Shown here piece by piece: positions 23,550 to 34,045 of a DNA stretch of 64,000 bases. The stretch is from the NCBI RefSeq assembly GCF_019393635.1, contig NC_057867.1:58732492-58796491 (forward strand), in the 5' to 3' direction. Below the pieces are notes generated by a model, which did no database searches, was not told where the DNA came from, and saw only the letters and a program-made list of their open reading frames with translations. The stretch comes from Dromiciops gliroides (Eukaryota; Chordata; Mammalia; Microbiotheria; Microbiotheriidae). The position numbers and the translations under genes were made by a program. The first letter of the stretch is position 1. Each line of letters starts with the position of its first letter.

Positions 23550-24910
23550 TACAGAACTATTTTTAGTAACTTAATACCTAGCACTATTATGGTTGAAAGG
23601 AGTTAATATAGCTTCCCAAAGGGCATACTCTTAGGAAGTAATTTACACACTGAGAAGATCTGGTGTAATAGATGTTAATTTCTTTTGCTTCTATTTTCAG
23701 CACCATTAGATATAGGACTTTTTTAAAGCCTCAAAATTGTCAGCTGTGTTTTACTTTTGAAATAGACTGCTCAAAATATTCCTTTAAAAATCATAGCATG
23801 TGAATTATGGATTGCATATTATACTCCATACTTTCGGAGAATTTCTCATCTAATTGATTTTGGTGAGAGTTAATCTACACCCAGCACTGTACTGGTGAGA
23901 TAAGATGCCAGGATTTGAACCAAACAATTTAAGAAACTCCTGTTATTGAACTATTTGCATCTGATTCCTTAGGGAATTATTAATTATCTGTTTTGAGCTT
24001 TATGGGCAGCATTTAAAAATAGAAAAGGTGCTTAATTGACAATTTTCTATCCCTACTCCATACTGTTAGCACAGTTTTTTCTGTATAATATTCCCAATAT
24101 GATTAAAATGATTGAGGGACTTATTCTGAAATGATTGACAGTTCAGGTAAGCCCCTTTTTATATAAAGCTATAGGGGGCAAAAACACCTTGCAGCTGAAC
24201 TGGGTGCAATTTACATTCATCTGGCCTGTCTCATCAGTATGGGTTACTCAGTGCTCTAAAGTGGCAGTGATGTGGAGGTGAACACTCAGGAATGTCCAAA
24301 AGATAGGAGAGAATTAGGCCAAAGGCCTTGAAAGAGCTTGGAAAATAACCCATGAAGGAAGCAACCAACCATAGAGGGAGTTAGAGTTACTGTGGTGTGA
24401 CCTCTACTTATCTGGAAAATTCAAGGGCTCTCTGACCTCATCATCATTTTAATGAGGGCCTTTGCATAAAGCTGAATTGCTCAGGAACACTTTGTCTCAC
24501 ACACAGTATCAAAGGGGAAGGAAGGTCTCCCTTTCAAAATGTGTTCTTTGTTGAAAGTGCAGAAAAATTGGGATTTTTTTCTAAGAGCAAGCAAGTTATG
24601 ACAGGGTACCATGCAACTGAAATGTGGTTTTTTTATGTCTAACCTAAGAAGAAAGAACACAGTAGATCAGAAGACAAAGGAGTCGGGGAAATGATTTGAC
24701 AGTCACAGCCAATAAAAATTAGTAGCTTGATAATAAAACTACTTTCCTTGGAGTCATGTTTAAAGTTCATTAAAGAAGGAAGCTGCTGTCTCAACCAACC
24801 ATTCCCTCCAAGGTGGCTGCTTTGAAAGGCTGATAGGCCCCGTGGACACTCCTACCAAAGTTCAGGCACCATCCCCATCTCCCACAGAAATGGACAGTGG
24901 GCGCAGAAGT
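23550..24910. other. Unique non-coding stretch
   Basis: The longest block free of recognisable repeats in the left half. AT-rich, with balanced runs such as AATATTCCCAATATG. No gene seen; a candidate for conserved non-coding sequence. Confidence 0.4.
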
Positions 24911-24914
24911 AAAG

Positions 24915-25015
24915 TTTTTGAGGGTTTTGTCTATACTTTTGTCTTCCTGGTACCTAGCACAGTGCTCTGCACCTAGTTGGCACATAATGCTTGTCGAACT
25001 GAATTGAATTGAAGA
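24915..25015 (+). mobile_element. L2 LINE 3' end
   Basis: CTGGTACCTAGCACAGTGC, then GGCACATAATGCTTGTCG and (GAATT)n. A MITE follows directly. Confidence 0.55.
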
Positions 25016-25028
25016 CATGGTCCCTTCT

Positions 25029-25215
25029 AAAACAGGGGTTTTTTAACTGGCATCCTCAAACTTTTTTTTTGTTTTTTTCAAATAGTTTGATAATTATATT
25101 TCAATATAATTGTTTTCCTTGTGATGCTCTGTATTTTACTTTACATATTTATAAACATGTTTCAGAGAAGGGTTTCCAAGTGGTCCATCACCCAAAAAAG
25201 ATTAAGACCTGGTCT
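25029..25215. mobile_element. hAT-type MITE
   Basis: AAACAGGGGTTTTTTAACTG left, ATTTCAATATAATTG centre, AAAAAAGATTAAGACCTGG right. Ends are imperfect inverted repeats of the CAGGGGTTCTTAACC kind. Confidence 0.6.
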
Positions 25216-25269
25216 AATATATAATAAAATCATCATATTTAAACATGGGGAGGGGAGCTGAAAGATTCT

Positions 25270-25445
25270 TTAAGACTCAGTTTCTTACACTGTGGGTCGT
25301 GACCCCCTATGGGGTCTGAGTAACAGAATATGGGGGTCATGAAAAATTTGGCAACAGTAAAGGTAGCTATTTTATATACCTATAGACCCAGGGCCATGTA
25401 AAAATTTCTCAGTCGAAAGTTTAAGAAGCCTTGCTCTAGCAAGTG
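25270..25445 (+). mobile_element. Charlie-like hAT MITE
   Basis: GTGGGTCGTGACCCCC, then GGTCATGAAAAATTTGGC, TTTTATATACCTATAGACC, ending in GTTTAAGAAGCCTTG. The order matches a common therian/marsupial hAT MITE. Confidence 0.7.
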
Positions 25446-25529
25446 GGCTCTTATTTTAGTTTGTGTTTCTATGCCTTCTTAGTCTACCTAAAGTTTCTGA
25501 AATAATAATGATATGACCTGAGGCATTGT

Positions 25530-25990
25530 GGCTAATTTGTGAAAATGCTTGTCTTGTAGTATAGGAAAACTTGGGTTCAAATCCTAACTCTGAAATTTAC
25601 TAGTGCCCCATGTGGTCATGGGCAAACTACCTTAACCCATTTGAGCCTATTTCCCTTTTGTTAAGGTGGGGATCATGGTATCTTCTTTCCAGGGCTGTTG
25701 GGAAGATCAAATGAGAGAATGTATTACAGTGCTTTGTAAAACTTAAAAGCCCTATATAATAAAGGTCAGCGGTTCATTTCCCTCGTAAAGTTATATATAG
25801 TACACAGATTTAGAGCTGCAAGGGACCTTGGAGGCCAAACAATCCAACCTGCTTCTTTTGTTGGGAGAAAATGGAGGCCCCAGGAAGTTGCTACTCAAAG
25901 TCACAGCGGTAATAAGTCGCAGAAGTGACCTTTGAACTCAGGTCTTTCTATTCCCTGGAGAATGCTCTTGCCACTGGGCCATGCTGCTCG
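25530..25990. mobile_element. MIR-type pair in opposite orientation
   Basis: Plus copy at 25530-25760 (GGTTCAAATCCTAACTC) and minus copy at 25805-25990 (GAGCTGCAAGGGACCTTGG). Confidence 0.55.
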
Positions 25991-26039
25991 CTGGAAGAGT
26001 TTGAGCTGTCAGCCACTTTCCAGGCCTTTAAAAAGGCCC

Positions 26040-26740
26040 CTTGGAATTCCATTTTCAGCTAGACTTTGAACCCTTACGATTGAACCACCATTCTACAGCC
26101 ATCCCAGCATTCTGTTTTAAATAAGTTTTCAGGTCAAACCTTTGAGTTCAGGGACTGTATGATTTACTCTTTGACTCAAAGGTGATGATGATGAAATGGG
26201 TTTGATAATGAACTGCTGGAAGGAAAGAAATGGAGGTATATTTATTGCTTTGTCCTGAAGGAAAGCTGATGATATTCTTCAACTGTAATATTTTATTTTT
26301 CTTTAAAAAGGAACTGGGAATATAGAATCGTGTTCAATATTATTCCCTTACCTCTGTTTTATTTTTTCTGTGTACAAAACATAACCCCTGGTATTCGATT
26401 TAATTCAGTAACCATGTATTGAGTGCCTACCATGCACAAGACCCTGTTTTATTTTGTGATGCCTGTCTAGCAGTTTTTTTGTGTTTGGCATATGGTGATT
26501 GGAAGTGATTGTATTAATGACAGTAGGAAAAATACCTGACATAAATGTAATGTGTGAACACTAGGACCAGGTGCATTAACGGAGGCAACGTTTTTATTAT
26601 TTTCCTTTGAAATAAACATTTTCATCCTATTTCTATTTTCCTTGGCATCCAGATTTTTGAAAATGTGCTAAGTACAGAACCACAGCTTGGTCCTTTTGAG
26701 GTATTCTTAAATTCTGGTTCTTCTACTACAGTTTACATTA
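26040..26740. other. Unique non-coding stretch
   Basis: No frame or repeat identified except a short TGAGTGCCTACCATGCACAA piece near 26420 from an old repeat. Confidence 0.4.
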
Positions 26741-27060
26741 TGGCATTTAATCTTTACAACAACCTTGGCAGGTAGGTCCCAGTTATCCCCATTTTCTAGA
26801 TGAGGAAACCAAAGTTAAAGTGCTTTGCAAACCTAAGAGCCAAAGATAATAAAGTCAGTTACATACAGTTCCCATCGAATCCTAAGTTTAGAGGTGGAAG
26901 AGATCTTAGAGGCCTCAGTCACACGTTGGCCACATTTTTACAGAGGAGTAAATTGAGGCCCAAGGAACATGAGTTGCCCAAAGTCATACACCGAGTAATG
27001 TTCTGAGTCAGGATTCAAAACCCAGGTCTTCTTCACTCTAAGGCCCACACCGGGCCATGC
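26740..27060 (-). mobile_element. MIR-type SINE pieces
   Basis: CCCATTTTCTAGATGAGGAA at 26790, and a second element from 26885 (GTTTAGAGGTGGAAGAGATC). Confidence 0.5.
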
Positions 27061-27069
27061 CATCATGCA

Positions 27070-27216
27070 TTTTTTTTTGGAGTGAGGCAATTGGGGTTAA
27101 GTGACTTGCCCAGGGTCACACAGCTACTAAGTGTCAAGTGTCTGAGGCTGGATTTGAACTCAGGTCCTCCTGAATCCAGGGCCAGTGCTCTATCCACTGC
27201 ACCACCTAGCTGCCCC
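27070..27216 (-). mobile_element. WSINE1-type SINE
   Basis: Plus-strand view AGTGAGGCAATTGGGG to CACCTAGCTGCCCC. CATCATGCATTTTT repeats on both sides. It interrupts the end of a MIR-like element. Confidence 0.85.
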
Positions 27217-27573
27217 CTGCATCATGCATTTTTTAACATGCAAAAGGACAGGAGTAAATGTGGCAATTGGACAAACATTCCATTGTCAGTGATTTGCTGG
27301 CATACTGATGAACAAAGGGCTTTTTTGGCCTATTTTTGATGTTTTTGATGAATACAATATGTTCTGAACCCTGCTAATAACTCAGAGCACCTCGATCTCT
27401 GGCCATCACTGGGCATTATAGGTTAGTTCTCAGTTCTCATTTGGGGAATTTGCAAAATCTTACATTTGTTCAGAAGGATCACCTGGAAAGGAAAGAGGAC
27501 AATCCTTTCCCTTTTTTTCTTTGTATCTTGAAATATTTGTTTTTGTTTCTTGGTTGTCGTTAAGTTCACAATA

Positions 27574-27870
27574 GGGCTAGCTAGGTGTACTGGCCCTGAA
27601 TTTGGGAGGACCTGAGTTCAAATCTCACCTGAGACACTTACTAGCTGTGTGACCCTGGGTAAGTCACTTAACCCCAATTGTCTCAAAACATCCAGGGCCT
27701 TCTCCAGTCATCCTGATATCTATCTTGCCACTGGACCCAGATGGCTCTGGAGGAGAGAGTGAGGCTGGTGACCTTGCACAGCCCTGCCTCACTTAAATCC
27801 AATTCACTGCATGTCAGGATATCACCCCGATGTAATTGTCCCTCTTTGAGAATGAAGAACAAATAACAAC
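27574..27870 (+). mobile_element. Composite SINE with (CAA)n tail, near full length
   Basis: A shortened GGCTAGCTAGGTG head leads into about 190 bp of a second module (CATCCAGGGCCTTCTCCAG onward), ending in AACAACAACAACAA. A 9-bp target duplication like TTCACAATA flanks it (27565-27573 and about 27870-27878). The head has an internal deletion relative to other SINEs here. Confidence 0.7.
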
Positions 27871-28379
27871 AACAACAAGCTCACAATAAACAAAAAGGGA
27901 GGATACAGGGCAAAGGTGGAATGTAGCTGTAGATTTATAATGAAATTGAGCACCTTGGTGTTTGGTGCTAGAAAGAACCCCAGAACTCACGCAGTCCCAT
28001 TTTACGAACAGGAAAACTGTGGCCCCGAAAGTCAAAATATCTTTCCTAAATGTGGTAAGGCGAAAAGTCAGGATTAGAATGCTCTTCTGGCCCTAAAAGT
28101 GTTCAATGGAAATGTCTCCAAGACAATGAATTCGTTTGTGGAAAAGAGATTGCTGAAATACACTTGACATTTCCTGAGATGTTGTTACTACTGATAACTA
28201 CCATGTAGGAAAAATATATTCCCTGATGCTTGCTACTGACACTTTTCGCATTGGAACAACCTAATTTATACCAACTCAGTCCCTCCCAGAAGGTTCCCAG
28301 AATCTGTGAATGGATATAAGAGAGGGGTCGCTAATACTGTCATTATTTATTAATATGTATTTTCATGGAAACGTTAACT

Positions 28380-29065
28380 ATGCAGTGGAAAAAAGTATTG
28401 GCCTGGGAATCAGGAGACTCAGGTTTTGGACTCAGCTTTGCCACTTGGACTTTAGTTTCCTCCTCTGATGAGGTGTTGGAATCATGTTGGACCCCAAAGG
28501 GCAGTTGGCCTGCCTGCTCTGACATTCTATGTTTGCCTAGTGCTAGTCTTCAACAAATAGATGCCAGCTGTTAAAAATCCTTTGAGAATGAGAAGTTATT
28601 ATTTATCTGTGGTATTTAAAGTTTTGGGCTTATTGTCATCATAGCTCCTACTGGAAGTAACAAATTGAGCTTACTTATATTGATTAGCAATCATTTAATA
28701 ATATATGGGTCATATGATTGGGCTTTGCCAATCCTACCCTCACCCTGAGCCTCAGCTTCCTCTATAAAATAAAGGGCTTAAATTGGTTTGAGGACATCCA
28801 CGTTCTACACACTATAATAATAATGGGAAGCATAGCTATTGTTATGTATGCCATGGATCACTTTGAGATTTGCACAGAGCTTTTAAATATTATCTTATTT
28901 GGTCCTCACAACAACCCTCATGGGTGAGATTTATTATTATCCCTCTTTTCTGGATTAGGAAATTAAGCTTAGGAGAGGTTAATTGACTTTCCCAAGGTCA
29001 CACAGCTAGTAAGTATCTGGGATATGAACTCAGTTCTCCTGATTCCAGGTCCTTTGCACCACTTA
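28380..29065. mobile_element. MIR-type SINEs, plus then minus
   Basis: Plus copy at 28380-28550 (GGGAATCAGGAGACTCAGG); minus copy at 28815-29065 (CACAGCTAGTAAGTATCTGG). Confidence 0.6.
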
Positions 29066-30359
29066 GGTGCAATTACTACTTGATCCAGGCCTGGCAGCCT
29101 GGGCAGCCAGGCAATACAAGATTGACAGGCGAAGCACTCCCCTCCCCTACTATTGTGGTATGGATCCGAACTAATGAGGTAAAAATGAGTCAAAGTATTG
29201 GGTTGACCAGGCAGGCAAGGTCCCATTCAATCTCCAGAAAGCCTGGCTACAGTGATGCTCTCTAACATTCTGTGATTCTGGGTATGCCAGCCACTTGTAG
29301 ACTCATAAAACTTGCCTGAGAGCACTCAGGTAATAGGTGGCAGAGCTGTAACTGGAAACCAGGCCCCCTGACACCATATCGAACCCCCCCCCCCATTGAT
29401 GACATTACCATTCTTGGACACTTGTTCCCGAAGCTAAATGGGGGAAAGTGGAGACATTTTCATTTTTTCTCTGGATTTTTAGGTAATTGTACAGACTGCC
29501 AAGCAGAACACCTTGCTTCCTAAGCCAACTCTGGAGAACAGTTTCCCTTAGCTTGCAGTCCTATTCTTTGTGGGCCCTATGGGAGGTCTGACAGGTTTCA
29601 ACTACTCATGTTATTTCTCTGCCATTTCCCTCCCACCCATATGAGATTAAAACGTATATTTGCAAAAAAAGTGTAGGGGGGAGGGAATGAGGGATTGTGG
29701 GTGGGCACAGATGTGGGAGTGGGGGTGGAAGTTGCTATCCCTCATCTTTTAAAAAGTCAGATGCTTCTTCATGTTACTTGGCAATGCAGGTGGGGTCAAG
29801 GAGCTTCTAATGGACCCATTCATTTCCCCAGGGTTGTGATGAAACAGCGCTGAGCTCCAAAACAAAGGGAGTTAGCTTCTTAATTCCCAGCAGGGTAGTG
29901 GCTTTGAGCTGGCTGGTCTGATTTCATCCAGAAATCACATGACCCTTTTCAAATAGCATTTTCCTGAGCCCATTATCTTACCTGTGTATTTTAAGGCCCA
30001 CATCAGGTTAAAGAACTGTGCCCTGAAAAACAGAATTTTAATGCAGGAAAGTTAATAGTTTTCTTTTTTAAAAAAGAGGAACAGATATAGCAAGAAAGTA
30101 AAACTGTTAAAGATACGTAAAACATCGCCTTAAATGATAAAGTAAAAGATGATATAATTGCTAAGAAGTGTTTTTCTTTTTCCCCCTTTATATTCAGCTG
30201 ACATCTTCTTCTCTGCAACTGGGTCCCTTTACCTATAATTGACCTTTAATTAAATATCCAATTTACCCTTAAATGTCCTTAATTAATACCTTTAATTTAC
30301 CCTTAATTCTGTGGCCTAGCTGAGCAAGTTAAACGCTGTCCCCCCACCCCAGAAGCACT

Positions 30360-30800
30360 GAATTTCAGAGCAAGGAGGAAGGGCCTTCCTCAAAGGTCAG
30401 CTGACCAAGTTCTTACCTGTAAAGGAATCTCCTCCACAACATACCTGAGAAGTGGTCAGCCAGCCTTTACTTGGGAAACTCTACTTCAGAGGAGCACTCC
30501 TTTTTAAGAAAGTTTTCCTTGCATCAGTGCCTAAATCTCTCTGTGTGTAACATTCACCTACAGTTGCTTGCTCCCAAATCTGTCTGCCTTCAGGGGCCAA
30601 ACTGAGCAAGGAAAATTCTCCTTCCATGTGACAGTCCCTCAACTTACTATAAGACAGTTCTCAAGTCTTCTCCCCTCATCTCCTCATCTTCTCTTCCCCA
30701 GGCTTATTAGGCCAAAATCTTTCAGTGGATTAAAGTATAGCAAGGAGGAATCTACCAGCTGGCCTCAGCTTCTGAGAAATCCTTTTAGGCTTAAGATAAT
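30360..30800 (-). mobile_element. L3/CR1 LINE 3' end
   Basis: AAGGGCCTTCCTCAAAGGTC, AAAGGAATCTCCTCCACAAC, TCTCTTCCCCAGGCTTATTAG. Diverged. Confidence 0.45.
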
Positions 30801-30945
30801 CAGGTAGAATTTTTGCTGTATTGTAATCCATAGAACCAGAGGCACATTTAGGAGCAAAGATATTAAGATGTGCAGTCACCATGGGTGAGCCTAGAGTTAT
30901 TGCCCAGGGGCAGAGTCGTGAAGTCCAACTTCCTGGGCAAGTTTT

Positions 30946-31113
30946 GTTGTTGTTGTTGTTGTTTTTTGGGGGTTTTTTAGTGAGGCAATTGGGGTTAAGT
31001 GACTTGCCCAGGGTCACACAGCTAGTAAGTGTTAAGTGTCTGAGGTTGGATTTGAACTCAGGTATTCCTGATTCCAGGGTCAGTGCTCTATCCACTGCGC
31101 CACCTAGCTGCCC
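30946..31113 (-). mobile_element. WSINE1-type SINE
   Basis: 14-bp target duplication CCTGGGCAAGTTTT at 30932-30945 and 31114-31127. The tail is a (GTT)n-enriched T tract on the plus strand. Confidence 0.9.
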
Positions 31114-31244
31114 CCTGGGCAAGTTTTAACTGTGAGTACAGATGGAACTTGACAGTAGGGCTGGAACATTCCGGGACAACTGACTCCTGCTGCCAGAGAA
31201 AAGAGTGGGAGAGCAGGGGCCTTCAGTTTAATCCCCCAGCTCTC

Positions 31245-31395
31245 TGACTTGATGTGTTGAGACCCATTAGACTGTGAGTCCCTTTAGAGAAGGAACTGGG
31301 CTGTCTTTTGCCTTCATTTGTATCCCCAGGACTGCACACGGTGCCTAACACATAGTAGATGCTTAATAAATATTGGCTGACTGACTGACTGGAGG
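31245..31395 (+). mobile_element. L2 LINE 3' end
   Basis: CCATTAGACTGTGAGTCCC, TTTGTATCCCCAGGACTGC, TTAATAAATATTGGCTGACTG. About 430 bp past the 3' end of the membrane-protein gene. Confidence 0.7.
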
Positions 31396-31820
31396 TCATT
31401 TTATCTTTCTGGGCCTCACTCTTCTAATCTGTGAAAAATGGAAGTTGGGACAAGTTCTGGGTTTGAATTCAGCTACCTTATTTTTGTTGTTGTTGTTAGA
31501 GCATTTTGACATGTTAGAATGTTGGGGGTTTTTAATTCTTTTGAGTCATAAAACCTAGGGTTCGAATCCCAGCCATTTACTACCTTGCAACCTTGGTCAA
31601 GTCATTCCAGCCTTATTTCCTAATCTGTACAAATGAGTGATTTACATTAGGTAATTGTAGTTAGGGTCCCTTCTATCTGCCAATCTAGTTTGAAGTATCT
31701 AATTCTTTAATATTGACTATTAGGAATAGTTTAAAGTTTTGCTAACCTAAGGAATACCCACCCCTACCCCCAATAAAGAAAATGACAGAGACTCTCATAG
31801 CCATTCCACCAGTGGTTCCT

Positions 31821-31826
31821 TTTATT
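31821..31826 (-). terminator. Poly(A) signal AATAAA overlapping the stop codon
   Basis: The last codons read ATG CAA TAA AAG, so the hexamer AATAAA contains the stop codon. GT-rich sequence (CTGGTGG, then GTCTCTGTC) follows within about 40 bases, as expected for a cleavage-stimulating element. Confidence 0.55.
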
Positions 31827-32760
31827 GCATAATTTGCATGAGGAGGCAGGTGGTGTAGAGATAGATTAAGATGATGGCATTACAGAGCCTTTTCACTTCC
31901 TGGTCGAAGTCATGCCATCGTGAGGTTGGTGAATCTTCCTTCTCCTTCATGCCATCTTGGAACCTGATGTTCAGGCACTCCCCTGTGGCTCCACAATCTT
32001 GGCCATTCTCTCCTGTGTTGGTATATGAGGCAGGGGAGTAGAGGGTCTGGGAGCACCCACTTGGGCTGGATGGATCCGGTCTTGGGATGTGCTGGCTTGG
32101 ATGAGTATGGATGCTAGGGTAAACATAAGCTGAGGCTTCTTCAGTAACCATGGTGGGACTCGGGTCCTGGTGCTCAGCGTGGTACTCTAGAAACTCTTGG
32201 AGAGCTATTACAGTCTCATAGCCGTCAGATATGACTGTCCAGAGCCTGTCAAGACAGCTCACCAGTAGAGTGGAGATCAGCTGATAGACTATTGCTCTCA
32301 TGATAACCTTATAGGCTATTTGGTGGGCAATGGTAATGCTACAGTAGACCCACTGGACTGCATTGGACACAGCCATGTCCAACTCATATCTCAGGTTACT
32401 GAGCAGCCTAAGGGTACTTCTCTGGGCCGAGCTGAGCAGGGAGCAAAGAATACCGAGGGACCATGTTCTTCCGACACACAGGGTCTCCCATACAGTCTGG
32501 AATGTGGGAACCAACTGCTCCACTGAAAGCATCTGGGACAGAATATAGATCAGCTCCCTACCTGCCTGGAGTCTTCTATGCCACAGGACGTAGAAAAAGC
32601 CCACTATGACGGTGAGGAACTGGGAGGCTAGGTAACTTACAGTAAGAGCGAGGCAGAGCAATAAGATGGAGAGTTTCGTCCAGAGTATCTGGAACAAGCA
32701 GTAGACAAGGATAACTAAAAGTGAGTCAGGTGAGTTGCCCCCCCAGGGGTTGGGCTTCAT
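31822..32760 (-). CDS. Uncharacterised intronless multi-segment membrane protein, 312 aa
   Basis: An uninterrupted frame of 312 codons plus TAA, several times longer than any other ATG-started frame here. The start chosen is the first in-frame ATG, in good context (GACACCATGA, A at -3). The frame is open 43 codons further upstream to 32889 without another ATG. Hydrophobic stretches lie at about residues 13-28 and 31-59. Residues 63-195 look like amphipathic helices rich in Leu, Ile and Val. Residues 196-285 are polar and rich in Ser, Pro, Thr and His. A last hydrophobic segment at about 292-308 stops four residues before the end, as in a tail anchor. The stop TAA lies inside AATAAA at 31821-31826, so the 3'UTR would be only tens of bases. 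I see no catalytic motif and recognise no family. A membrane role is inferred from hydropathy only. Single-exon structure could mean a native intronless gene, a retrogene, or the last exon of a longer gene. Confidence 0.75.
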   Translation of the reverse strand: MKPNPWGGNSPDSLLVILVYCLFQILWTKLSILLLCLALTVSYLASQFLTVIVGFFYVLWHRRLQAGRELIYILSQMLSVEQLVPTFQTVWETLCVGRTWSLGILCSLLSSAQRSTLRLLSNLRYELDMAVSNAVQWVYCSITIAHQIAYKVIMRAIVYQLISTLLVSCLDRLWTVISDGYETVIALQEFLEYHAEHQDPSPTMVTEEASAYVYPSIHTHPSQHIPRPDPSSPSGCSQTLYSPASYTNTGENGQDCGATGECLNIRFQDGMKEKEDSPTSRWHDFDQEVKRLCNAIILIYLYTTCLLMQIMQ

Positions 32761-32907
32761 GGTGTCACTTTCACCCTCTTGGATGGTAGAGGGAAGATGA
32801 GGGCTCGTGGGCTTCTCAGTGCCCAAGATTTGGTTTCTGGTGTCTGCAGCTGGACTCAGGCTACCAACATGATCATACTCCTCAGTCAACCTGAGCCACC
32901 AGGCCTC
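32761..32907 (-). other. Open leader upstream of the membrane-protein ATG (5'UTR or exon extension)
   Basis: The frame of the 312-aa protein stays open from an in-frame TGA at 32908-32910, but its only start-like codon in this stretch is TTG (32889), which nuclear genes rarely use. The stretch is either 5'UTR or coding sequence continued from an upstream exon. An out-of-frame ATG at 32876-32874 opens a six-codon uORF (MIMLVA) ending in TGA at 32856, which could damp translation. Confidence 0.5.
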
Positions 32908-32936
32908 TCAGGGCCCTAGGTAACCCCAACAACCTG

Positions 32937-32944
32937 TGATGTCA
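32937..32944 (-). promoter_or_regulatory. CRE-like site upstream of the membrane-protein gene
   Basis: TGACATCA on the gene strand, one base from the CREB/CREM palindrome TGACGTCA, about 180 bp upstream of the chosen ATG. A related half site (ATGACATA) lies about 20 bp further upstream. CRE-like sites are common in promoters of genes switched on in round spermatids, so testis expression is a reasonable guess. No TATA box is obvious. Confidence 0.35.
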
Positions 32945-33119
32945 TAAATGCCCTGGGAGTTATGTCATCTGGAATAAGATGGCCATATTCAGAGGATGGT
33001 TTGCTGGGTTCTTTAAAGGCATATCATCAATGTTGATCATACATGGTGTGTCATTTTAAAATATCATAGGATTAGCCTGTTTATGTCTAAATTATTGGAG
33101 TTCTAGGCTAATTATAATT

Positions 33120-33258
33120 TTTTTTCAGGGCAATGAGGGTTAAGTGACTTGCCCAGGGTCACACAGCTAGTAAGAGTTAAGTGTCTGAGGCTGGATTTGA
33201 ACTCATGTCCTCCTGAATCCAGGGCCGGTGCTTTATCCACTGTGCCACCTAGCTGTTC
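33120..33258 (-). mobile_element. WSINE1-type SINE just upstream of the membrane-protein gene
   Basis: Subfamily with CAGGGCAATGAGGG. Flanked by AATTATAA-type repeats. It lies about 180 bp beyond the CRE-like site, on the same strand as the gene. Confidence 0.8.
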
Positions 33259-33817
33259 CCATAATTATAAATTAATGGCTATTGTACCCATTTAGGTAGT
33301 AACCATTTATTAAATCATATTAAATGTTAGGAGAGCATTGACTGCATTTAACACAAGCCGGAAAACCTCTAGCACCATATTGTCTCTAAGAGAGAGCACA
33401 TGGCTCTAAGAAGAGTTCAGAAGTCCTACATTACCTAGAGAGAGAGAGCTACTTGCCAATAACATGAGACTGGGAGGAATCTGATATAAAACGCTCTGTC
33501 TGGAATCGAAAGTTCTTCACAACATGGGCCCTTCCTACCTTTCCATTCTTCTTCCAATTTATTCCCCTCCACAGCCTGTGATCCCACTTCACTGGCCTTT
33601 TTGCTTTTCCTTTCATATGATATTCTATCTGCTGAATCCATGTCTTTGCACCAGCCGTCCCCCTGTCTAGAACACCTTCCCTTCTCATCTCTGGCCCCTT
33701 GCTTTCATGGACTCCCTCAAGACTCAGCTCCAATTCCACCTTCTGCAAGGGGCCCTTCTTGGTCCACACCATTAGTAGTGCCTTCCCTCTAAAATGGCCA
33801 CCCAATTACACTTTATA

Positions 33818-34045
33818 CAGTGCATTTCAAAAGAATTAGTGCAGTTTTAAGCTTTGAAGCAATTGGGTTTAAGTGACTTGCCCAGGGTCACACAGCCAGT
33901 AAGTGTTAAGTGTCTGAGGCCGGATTTGAACTCAGGTCCTCCTGACTCCAGAGCCGGTGCTCTATCTACTGTGCCACCTAGCTGCTCCAGCTTTAAACTA
34001 TTAATGCTTAAAAACAGCACTTAGATTTCTAAGACTACCTCTATG
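33818..34045. mobile_element. Mariner-type MITE carrying a SINE
   Basis: Left end TATACAGTGCATTTC, AATTAGTGCAGTTTTAAGC. Right end is the diverged reverse complement (GCTTAAAAACAGCACTTAG). A palindromic mariner MITE of under 100 bp before the SINE at 33856-33988 entered its centre. Confidence 0.65.
33856..33988 (-). mobile_element. WSINE1-type SINE inside a mariner MITE
   Basis: AGCAATTGGGTTTAAGTG to CACCTAGCTGCTCC, flanked by AAGCTTT/AGCTTTAAA of the MITE centre. Confidence 0.85.

Noticed and set aside
32761-32889. Starting the 31.8-kb protein at 32889 (355 residues)
   Set aside because: The codon there is TTG. A nuclear mammalian gene should start at ATG, and the first in-frame ATG is at 32760.
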